A DNA stretch of 64,000 nt from Novosphingobium sp. SG919 (GTDB taxonomy: Bacteria > Pseudomonadota > Alphaproteobacteria > Sphingomonadales > Sphingomonadaceae). Below are positions 57,906-64,000 of this stretch, in pieces (the first letter of the stretch is position 1; each line of letters begins with the position of its first letter). Made by a program: the position numbers and the translations under genes. The stretch is from contig NZ_JABCNG010000001.1 of assembly GCF_012932495.1 (NCBI RefSeq), forward strand, positions 1,488,001-1,552,000, in the 5' to 3' direction. The notes below the pieces were generated by a model. It was given only the letters and a program-made list of their open reading frames with translations, was not told the origin of the DNA and did not search any database.

Positions 57906-60521
57906 ATGCAGCTTGTCATTGTAGAATCCCCGGCCAAGGCCAAGACCATCGAGAAGTACCTTGGCCCCGGCTTCAAGGTCCTGGCCTCTTACGGCCACAT
58001 CCGCGACTTGCCGGTCAAGGACGGGTCCGTGCGCCCGGACGAAGACTTTGCCATGGATTGGGAGCTCTACGGCGACAAGCAATCGCGGGTGAAGGCGATC
58101 ACCGACGCCGCCAAGGAGGCCGATGGCCTGATCCTGGCAACCGACCCTGATCGTGAGGGGGAGGCGATTTCCTGGCACGTGCGCGAGCTTCTGGCCAAGC
58201 GCCGCGCGCTGCCCAAGAATGTGTCGCGCGTGACGTTCAACGCCATCACCAAGCTGGCGGTGACCACGGCGATGAAGGCCCCGCGCGAGCTGGACCAGGA
58301 CCTGATCGACGCCTATCTGGCGCGCCGCGCGCTGGACTATCTGTTTGGCTTCACGCTTTCGCCCGTGCTGTGGCGCAAGCTGCCCGGCGCCAAGTCTGCC
58401 GGGCGCGTGCAATCGGTGGCGCTGCGCCTGATCGTGCAGCGCGAGCGCGAGATCGAGACGTTCAAGGCGCAGGAATACTGGTCTGTTTCCGCGCGCATGG
58501 AGCATGACGGCACGCCCTTTGTGGCGCGGTTGGTCAAGTTCGACGGCAACAAGCTCGACCGTCTGTCGCTGGGAGACGAAGGCAGCGCCATGGCTGCCAA
58601 GGCTGTGGTGGAAGCGGGCAACTTCCGCGTCGAAGAGGTGGATGTGCGGCCCACGCGGCGCAATCCCTCGCCCCCGTTCACCACCTCCACTCTGCAGCAG
58701 GAAGCCGCGCGCAAGCTGGGCTTTTCGGCCAGCCACACCATGCGCGTGGCGCAGACGCTCTATGAAGCGGGCGCCATCACTTATATGCGTACCGATGGCG
58801 TCCAGATGGACCCGAGCGCCATCGACGCCGCGCGCCGGGCGATTTCCGATCGCTACAACGGCCATTTCCTGCCCGAAAAGCCGCGCATCTATGAAACCAA
58901 GGCCAAGAACGCCCAGGAAGCGCACGAGGCCATCCGCCCGACCGATTTCACCCGCGACCACTATGGCAGCGGCGATGAGGCGCGGCTCTACGACCTGATC
59001 TGGAAGCGCGCGCTGGCCAGCCAGATGGCATCCGCTGCCATCGAGCGCACCACGGTGACCCTGCGCGAAGGCACCGGCCGCCACGAGTTGCGCGCCACCG
59101 GCCAGGTGGTGAAGTTCCCCGGCTTCCTGGCAGTCTACGAGGAAGGGCGCGACCAGAAGCCCGATGCCGAGGATGACGACAGCAATCTGCTGCCGATCAT
59201 GAACAAGGGCGATTGCCCCAAGAAGCACGGCGTCGATGCCACGCAGCACTTCACCCAGCCGCCGCCGCGCTATTCCGAAGCGAGCCTGGTCAAGCGCCTG
59301 GAAGAACTCGGCATCGGCCGGCCTTCCACATATGCCGCCACGCTCCAGGTGCTGAAGGATCGCGCCTATGTGCGGATCGAGAAGAACCGCTTCTTTGCCG
59401 AGGAAAGCGGGCGCATGCTCACCGCGTTCCTCGAACGCTTCTTCGAGCGCTATGTGGCCTATGAATTCACGGCGGGCATGGAAGACGAGCTGGACGACGT
59501 TTCCGGCGGCCGCGCCGCATGGAAGCAGGTGCTGGCCGAATTCTGGCGCGATTTCAAACCCAAGTCCGACGAGGTGATGGAGAAGAAGCCCAGCGAGGTG
59601 ACCGCCGAGCTGGACATTTTCCTGGAAGACTATCTCTTCCCGCCGCGTGCCGACGGGCACGATCCGCGCGAATGCCCCAAGTGCGGCAATGGCCGCCTGG
59701 CACTGCGCGGCGGCCGGTATGGCGCGTTCGTGGCGTGCTCCAACTATCCCGAGTGCAAGTTCACCCGCAAGTTCGCCCAGCCGGGTGGCGAGGGCGATGG
59801 CGGCGAGGGCGAGGATGCCGCGCTTGGCAAGGACCCCGAAACCGGGTTGGAAGTGACGCGGCGCACCGGGCGCTTCGGGCCCTATATCCAGTTGGGCGAA
59901 GGCAAGGAAGCCAAGCGCGCCTCCATCCCCAAGGACATTCCCGAACTCGACCTGGAATGGGCGCTCAAGCTGCTCAACCTGCCGCGCGAAGTGGGCGTGC
60001 ACCCGGAAAGCGGCAAGCCGATCACCGCCTCGATCGGGCGCTATGGCCCCTATCTGGCGCACGATGGCAAGTATGCCCGCCTCAAGTCGACGGCAGAGGT
60101 GTTCGACACCGGCATGAACGCGGCGGTGGTGCGCCTGGCCGAGGCGGCCAGCGGCGCCGGCGCGCGGGGTTCGCGCGCGGCGGCCGAGCCGCTCAAGACC
60201 TTTGGCCCGCACCCGACTTCGGGCGGGGAAATCAAGCTGATGGCCGGGCGCTATGGCCCCTATGTCACCGATGGCACGACCAACGCCACGCTGCCGCGCG
60301 ACAAGCAGCCCGAAAGCCTGACGCCCGCCGAAGCGATCGCCCTGATCGACGAGCGCGCGGCAAAGGGTCCGGCCAAGGGCAAGAAGGCGCCGGCGAAAAA
60401 GGCAGCGCCCAAGAAGGCCGCCGCCGCCAAGAAGGAACCGGCGGCCAAGAAGGCGCCTGCTGCCAAGAAGGCGCCTGCTGCCAAGAAGGCCCCGGCCAAG
60501 AAGAAGGCCGCAGCGGAATGA
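57906..60521 (+). CDS. topA: DNA topoisomerase I
   Basis: An 871-residue type IA enzyme that relaxes negative supercoils. I use the ATG at 57906 (MQLVIVESPAKAKTIEKYLG); a TTG four codons earlier has a better placed AGGA and is the alternative. The Toprim domain has TDPDREGEAI, the catalytic tyrosine is Tyr293 in ITYMRTDGV. A zinc-finger domain has CPKCGNGRLALRGG and FVACSNYPECKF. The last 45 residues are a Lys/Ala/Pro repeat (AAKKAPAAKKAP), a histone H1-like tail that likely binds DNA. Confidence 0.97.
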   Translation: MQLVIVESPAKAKTIEKYLGPGFKVLASYGHIRDLPVKDGSVRPDEDFAMDWELYGDKQSRVKAITDAAKEADGLILATDPDREGEAISWHVRELLAKRRALPKNVSRVTFNAITKLAVTTAMKAPRELDQDLIDAYLARRALDYLFGFTLSPVLWRKLPGAKSAGRVQSVALRLIVQREREIETFKAQEYWSVSARMEHDGTPFVARLVKFDGNKLDRLSLGDEGSAMAAKAVVEAGNFRVEEVDVRPTRRNPSPPFTTSTLQQEAARKLGFSASHTMRVAQTLYEAGAITYMRTDGVQMDPSAIDAARRAISDRYNGHFLPEKPRIYETKAKNAQEAHEAIRPTDFTRDHYGSGDEARLYDLIWKRALASQMASAAIERTTVTLREGTGRHELRATGQVVKFPGFLAVYEEGRDQKPDAEDDDSNLLPIMNKGDCPKKHGVDATQHFTQPPPRYSEASLVKRLEELGIGRPSTYAATLQVLKDRAYVRIEKNRFFAEESGRMLTAFLERFFERYVAYEFTAGMEDELDDVSGGRAAWKQVLAEFWRDFKPKSDEVMEKKPSEVTAELDIFLEDYLFPPRADGHDPRECPKCGNGRLALRGGRYGAFVACSNYPECKFTRKFAQPGGEGDGGEGEDAALGKDPETGLEVTRRTGRFGPYIQLGEGKEAKRASIPKDIPELDLEWALKLLNLPREVGVHPESGKPITASIGRYGPYLAHDGKYARLKSTAEVFDTGMNAAVVRLAEAASGAGARGSRAAAEPLKTFGPHPTSGGEIKLMAGRYGPYVTDGTTNATLPRDKQPESLTPAEAIALIDERAAKGPAKGKKAPAKKAAPKKAAAAKKEPAAKKAPAAKKAPAAKKAPAKKKAAAE

Positions 60522-60526
60522 TCATG

Positions 60527-60566
60527 CGGTTGGCAGGCCTGCTGGTTTCAGCCGGCCTGCCAACCG
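60527..60566. terminator. Convergent hairpin after topA
   Basis: A 13-bp exact stem CGGTTGGCAGGCC and GGCCTGCCAACCG around a 14-base loop. It lies between the topA stop (60521) and the minus-strand glycosyltransferase stop (60568). There is no T-run, as with the phrB hairpin. Confidence 0.6.
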
Positions 60567-60567
60567 A

Positions 60568-62121
60568 TCAGCGCGGGCGATAGAGGCCGTAGCGCTCGTT
60601 CCCCAATGTCATTTCGGCAAAGCGCACATAGTCGCGGGCCAGGGCCTGGTTCATGATCGTGCGCGTTTGCCTATTGGGCAGGTAAAGGTCTTCCTCGCTG
60701 GCTTCGGAAACCTGCACCACATCCGGGCGCGCGGCCATGATCCGCGCGACTTCGGTGGCCGGATCGGCACCAACCGCCGGAGCTTCGGTCCAGGTGTTGA
60801 GATGGTTGGGAAAGGCAAAGCGCGTGGGGATGCAGGCATCCACCCCGCGATACAGCGCCGGCGCGCCGTCGAACTGGAAATAGCAGCCGCCGTGCACATT
60901 GGCGCGCAGCAAGGCGATGGCGCGATGGTATTGGTCTGCCGTGCCATGGTTCTCCACCGCGCCCGCCATCACCACCAAGCCGCCGATCGCGCTGGCCAGC
61001 AGCAGGAACCGCCCGCTCCAGCGTGCCTGCCACGGCTTGCCGCCGCGCACCGCTGCCGCCAGCGTCGGTGCCGCCAAGACGGCCAGCGGTGCGAGCAGGG
61101 GCCCGGCATAGTGATCGTACCAGGTGCCGAACGCGAGGAAGCCGAGCACTGCTGCCCCGGCCCAGCAGCCCAGCACGCGGCGCGCGCGCGACCGGATAAG
61201 ATCGCCCCGCGCCGCACGGCGCAAGGGATCGAACGCGATGGCCAGCGCAAAGGGCGATAGCCCCGCCGAAAGCTTGAGCAGCCGGCGCCAACTGGGGGCG
61301 CCATCGGGCAGGCGTTCGAGCACGGAGGTGAAATTGGCGAACACGAAGGCGTGGGCCTGCCCCTGCAGGGCATAGGCAGCGAAAGCCGCCAGCGTGGGCG
61401 CGAGCGCAAGGCCGCACCACAGCAGCGCCGCGCCGGCCAGCCGGGGCAGGGGCCAGCGTGCGTGCCAACCGCGGGCCAGCAGCAACACCCCCAGCGCCAT
61501 GCCTTCGAACACCGCCGCATACTTGATCTGCAGGGCCAGGCCGATCAGCGTCATCGCCACGCCGCCCAGACGGAGCAGCGCGGCCGTGTCTTCCTGCTGC
61601 CAGCTGCGCAGCACCAGTAGGGCCGCCAGCGCCACCAGCGGGTTGTAGAACACCGGCGACTGCCCCAGGGCGCAGTTGAATGCCGGCATCGCGCAGACAT
61701 AGACCATCCCGGCGAGCCAAGCCCCGCGTGGCGGTGCCAGTTCCAGCGCCAGCCGCCTGACCACCAGCGCCGCGGCCGCGGTGCTGGCAATGCCCGCCAA
61801 TTGATAGGCGATCACCGGATCGCCTGGCAGCGCGTGGAACAGGCGATAGAGCGCAAACAGGCCCAGCGGCTTGCGGTCCCAGATGTCGATGAACGGCACG
61901 GCCCCATGCGCCCATCGATCGGCCACGAGGAGATAGAACTCTTCGTCAACGTGAACCAGCGGATTGCCAAGGAGAAGTAGGCGAAATATCAGCGCAATGC
62001 TGAAATACTCAAGAAAAAGTCTGAAATGATGAATATTCGTACCGACCAGCGATGGCTCTATGGCGAAAGATCTTTGCTGCGGCAGGTGGAGTTGTCTGCC
62101 TGCGAATTTGATCATTTTCAT
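60568..62121 (-). CDS. GT39/ArnT-like membrane glycosyltransferase, paralog 1
   Basis: A 517-residue protein with about 11 membrane helices. An acidic pair in the first loop (HVDEEFYLL) and the WDRKPLGLFALYRLF motif mark the dolichyl-phosphate-mannose-like (PMT_2) fold that takes sugar from a polyprenyl-phosphate. The C-terminal periplasmic part has RFAFPNHLNTW. The N-terminus is about 30 residues longer than its neighbour, and two ATG codons (62121 and 62115) are possible, the second with a better spaced GGAA. The first 100 bases are less GC-rich than the rest. Confidence 0.8.
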   Translation of the reverse strand: MKMIKFAGRQLHLPQQRSFAIEPSLVGTNIHHFRLFLEYFSIALIFRLLLLGNPLVHVDEEFYLLVADRWAHGAVPFIDIWDRKPLGLFALYRLFHALPGDPVIAYQLAGIASTAAAALVVRRLALELAPPRGAWLAGMVYVCAMPAFNCALGQSPVFYNPLVALAALLVLRSWQQEDTAALLRLGGVAMTLIGLALQIKYAAVFEGMALGVLLLARGWHARWPLPRLAGAALLWCGLALAPTLAAFAAYALQGQAHAFVFANFTSVLERLPDGAPSWRRLLKLSAGLSPFALAIAFDPLRRAARGDLIRSRARRVLGCWAGAAVLGFLAFGTWYDHYAGPLLAPLAVLAAPTLAAAVRGGKPWQARWSGRFLLLASAIGGLVVMAGAVENHGTADQYHRAIALLRANVHGGCYFQFDGAPALYRGVDACIPTRFAFPNHLNTWTEAPAVGADPATEVARIMAARPDVVQVSEASEEDLYLPNRQTRTIMNQALARDYVRFAEMTLGNERYGLYRPR

Positions 62122-62281
62122 TTCCGACTTTTTCAGCGATAATTATTAGGCTAAATTGTCGGATTTGGCAGGGCAAGGGCTGTGGGCGTTATTATCGCAT
62201 TATAACGTCATGCGGCGCGTTTGATGCAAATATCGCAGCCTTGTGGCAGCCGCTGCCCCGCCGGGGCGGCGCCATGGCGTA

Positions 62282-63754
62282 TCAGCGCGCGGCGAAAAGG
62301 CCGAAAGAGCGCGTGCCGAGCTTCAGCGTGGTGACTCGGCGATAGTTGCGGGCCAGTGCATCGAGCACCACGGCGCGTGTGCGCAAGTTCGGAGCATAGG
62401 GACGGGGCGATTCGTCGATCACCACCGCGCCAGGGCGGGCCGCCATGATGCGCTGCACTTCCGTGCGCGTATCGATGCCCAGCGCGTCTTCCTCGAACCG
62501 GGTGGACAAGTGCGCGGGGAAGGCAAAGCGCGTGGGCAGGCACGATCCCGTGGCGCTATAAAGCGCGCTGTCGCCTTCGTAGACATAGAGGCAATGGCCC
62601 GCGTCGATATGCGGCCGTATGATCGATGCCGCGCGATCCAGATCGTTGGTCGTGCCAAACTTGTGCGCCTGCACCGCCGTTGCACCCAGGCCTGCACCCA
62701 GGCCCACCACGAACAGGGCCCGCCGCAAAAAGCCGGTGGGCCGGCACGTGCCGTCAAGCACCGGCGCGGCCAGGATGGCCAGCGGCAAAAGCACCGGCGC
62801 GACATAGTGATCATACCAGGTGCCCGGCGCGAGGAAGCCGGCAACGGACAGCCCCAGCCACAGGCACAGGCCTCGCCGAGCCGCGGCACTGCCCGAACAT
62901 TGCGGATCGATCCGCGAGCCCAGTGCGAGGGCAAGGTAAAAGGGAATGAGTGCCATGGCCACCTTGAACAGGCGGAAGGACGCTTCGGCCCAGTCCTGGC
63001 CACGATTGAGCACCGACAGGAAATTGGCCGTAAAGAACGTCTGTCCCTGTCCGTCGGCGGCATAGGCGGCAAAGATGATCACCGTGGGCAGCAGGGCCAG
63101 GCCGATCCAGGCAAGCCCGGCTGCGGCGATGCGTGGCCAGCGCCACCCGGCCCGCCAGGCAGTCCAAAGCAGCATCAGGCCAAAGCCCATGCCCTCGATC
63201 ACCACGCTGGTCTTGATCTGCAGGGCAATGCCCACCAACGCCATGGCCAGGCAGCCGCGCCGCCACAGCGCCGGATCGGCCGGAGCCTGCCCCGGTTGCG
63301 GTGCGGGCGCGCACACGCTGGCCATCGCATCGATCACCATCAGCCCCGCCAGCATCATCGGCAGGTTGTAGAACACTGGCGCCTGGCCCATGCCGCAATT
63401 GAACGCCATGAGGTAGATCAGATAGGCCATGCCCGACAGCATCGCGCCACGTGGCCCTGCCAGATGCCGCGCGCAGCGTGCGATCACCACGGCCGTGGCG
63501 GCGGCCGCTGCGATGGCCATGATCTGGTAGGCCAGCACGCCGTTGCCCGGCAGCGCCCGCGCAGCGGCATAGATCAGGAACAGGCCCAGCGGCTTGCGAT
63601 CCCACAGGTCCACATAAGGCAGGACACCGTGCCACAACTGATCGCCCATCAGCAGGTAGAACTGTTCGTCGGCGTGAAACAGCGGATCGCCCAGCCATGG
63701 GGCGCGCAACACCAACGCAACCAGGAAAAACACCGCAAAGGCCCGCATGTGCAA
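62282..63754 (-). CDS. GT39/ArnT-like membrane glycosyltransferase, paralog 2
   Basis: A 490-residue protein with the same layout as paralog 1: HADEQFYLL, WDRKPLGLFLIYAAA, MGQAPVFYNLP, QIKTSVVIEGM, GTWYDHYVAP and RFAFPAHLSTRFEED. The two are full-length homologs, about 160 bases apart on the same strand. The acceptor could be lipid A, a capsule or a protein. The start is ATG at 63754 with a second two codons later. It follows the DUF4239-like gene by eight bases. Confidence 0.8.
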   Translation of the reverse strand: MHMRAFAVFFLVALVLRAPWLGDPLFHADEQFYLLMGDQLWHGVLPYVDLWDRKPLGLFLIYAAARALPGNGVLAYQIMAIAAAAATAVVIARCARHLAGPRGAMLSGMAYLIYLMAFNCGMGQAPVFYNLPMMLAGLMVIDAMASVCAPAPQPGQAPADPALWRRGCLAMALVGIALQIKTSVVIEGMGFGLMLLWTAWRAGWRWPRIAAAGLAWIGLALLPTVIIFAAYAADGQGQTFFTANFLSVLNRGQDWAEASFRLFKVAMALIPFYLALALGSRIDPQCSGSAAARRGLCLWLGLSVAGFLAPGTWYDHYVAPVLLPLAILAAPVLDGTCRPTGFLRRALFVVGLGAGLGATAVQAHKFGTTNDLDRAASIIRPHIDAGHCLYVYEGDSALYSATGSCLPTRFAFPAHLSTRFEEDALGIDTRTEVQRIMAARPGAVVIDESPRPYAPNLRTRAVVLDALARNYRRVTTLKLGTRSFGLFAAR

Positions 63755-63762
63755 CGCTTCCG

Positions 63763-64000
63763 TCAGGGGAGGGCCGCTGCCACGGTATCAAGTTCCCCCT
63801 GCGGGACCACGATGGCCCCAGCGCGTGGGCGATCGAGATCGAGCACGGTGACATAGGCTGCGCAAAGCAGCACGAAAAGCGCAAGGGCGGCTGCCGCATG
63901 GCGGCGGCTGGATGCGTCCGGGCCATAGCCCAGGATGCCTGCACCGGCACAGCAATAGAGCGCCAACAGCATCAAGACTTCGGCCGGAAGACGCGCGCTG
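63763..64000 (-). CDS. C-terminal part of a DUF4239 (bestrophin-like) membrane protein
   Basis: The gene enters from the right edge, and the frame stays open to base 64000. Two hydrophobic stretches (LMLLALYCCAGAGILGYG and ALALFVLLCAAYVTVL) are followed by LDLDRPRAGAIVVPQGEL, which is the usual C-terminus of bestrophin-like DUF4239 proteins. The start is not in the window, and an ATG at 63972 is likely internal. Identification is tentative because of the short length. Confidence 0.45.
   Translation of the reverse strand, partial: SARLPAEVLMLLALYCCAGAGILGYGPDASSRRHAAAALALFVLLCAAYVTVLDLDRPRAGAIVVPQGELDTVAAALP

Noticed and set aside
57318..60212. A 964-residue minus-strand frame over topA and dprA
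   Set aside because: The composition is unlike a real protein and it covers two certain genes. Long antisense frames are normal at this GC content.

Overview
The window is a gene-dense, GC-rich piece of a bacterial chromosome, almost certainly an alphaproteobacterium of the order Sphingomonadales (Novosphingobium-like). The pointers are a C4-pathway 5-aminolevulinate synthase (hemA), a large TonB-dependent receptor with an EIVVTG-type TonB box, a BtaA/BtaB betaine-lipid pair, a carboxynorspermidine-type polyamine pathway with a type III-fold ornithine decarboxylase, many GTGA/ATGA stop-start overlaps and dispersed REP-like palindromes. I see no prophage, transposase, integrase, CRISPR array, rRNA or tRNA gene. 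This looks like core chromosome with a few accessory genes.

Layout. 1-6 kb: the 3' end of sdhA with a strong terminator, a large RTX-type secreted protein, a secreted protein of unknown function, a YpfJ-type zinc metallopeptidase and an M28 peptidase. 6-17 kb: guaB-rsmB-like methyltransferase-TPR protein, then rppH with an HSL-family esterase, photolyase, a PilZ protein, an SDR with purF, and a MASE1-PAS-GGDEF diguanylate cyclase. 17-28 kb: lolC-lolD, a small unknown protein, glutathione peroxidase, a DUF885 peptidase-like protein, dnaE, an acyl-CoA synthetase and a YbjQ pair. 28-35 kb: a minus-strand block (UDG-like protein, lytic transglycosylase, MoaB, PA0069-type radical SAM protein) diverging from the electron-transfer flavoprotein dehydrogenase, ispE and an N-formylglutamate amidohydrolase. 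36-41 kb: ilvD-lipoprotein-nnrD-rlmD-like operon, then a MAPEG protein. 41-47 kb: btaA-btaB (betaine lipid) diverging from carboxynorspermidine synthase, nspC and ornithine decarboxylase. 47-55 kb: a TonB receptor diverging from an exported catalase-peroxidase, followed by convergent hemA. 55-64 kb: murI diverging from plsY-dprA-topA, then two tandem GT39-type membrane glycosyltransferases and the end of a DUF4239-like protein.

The genes group into several jobs: nucleotide synthesis (guaB, purF), replication and topology (dnaE, topA, dprA), envelope and lipid work (lolCD, slt, plsY, murI, btaAB, glycosyltransferases), polyamine synthesis, oxidative-stress defence (katG, gpx, phr) and c-di-GMP signalling (GGDEF and PilZ proteins).

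The parts most worth a second look are: (1) the 13-bp hairpin that buries the ribosome binding site of the ornithine decarboxylase gene, a candidate speF-type polyamine-responsive leader; (2) the betaine-lipid operon; (3) a uracil-DNA-glycosylase-fold protein that seems to have lost its catalytic and iron-sulfur residues; (4) a pair of perfect DnaA boxes 22 bp apart upstream of a MAPEG gene; (5) two REP-like palindrome families; (6) an exported catalase-peroxidase. I did not find a clearly new multi-gene system. All family calls are from reading motifs, with no database search.
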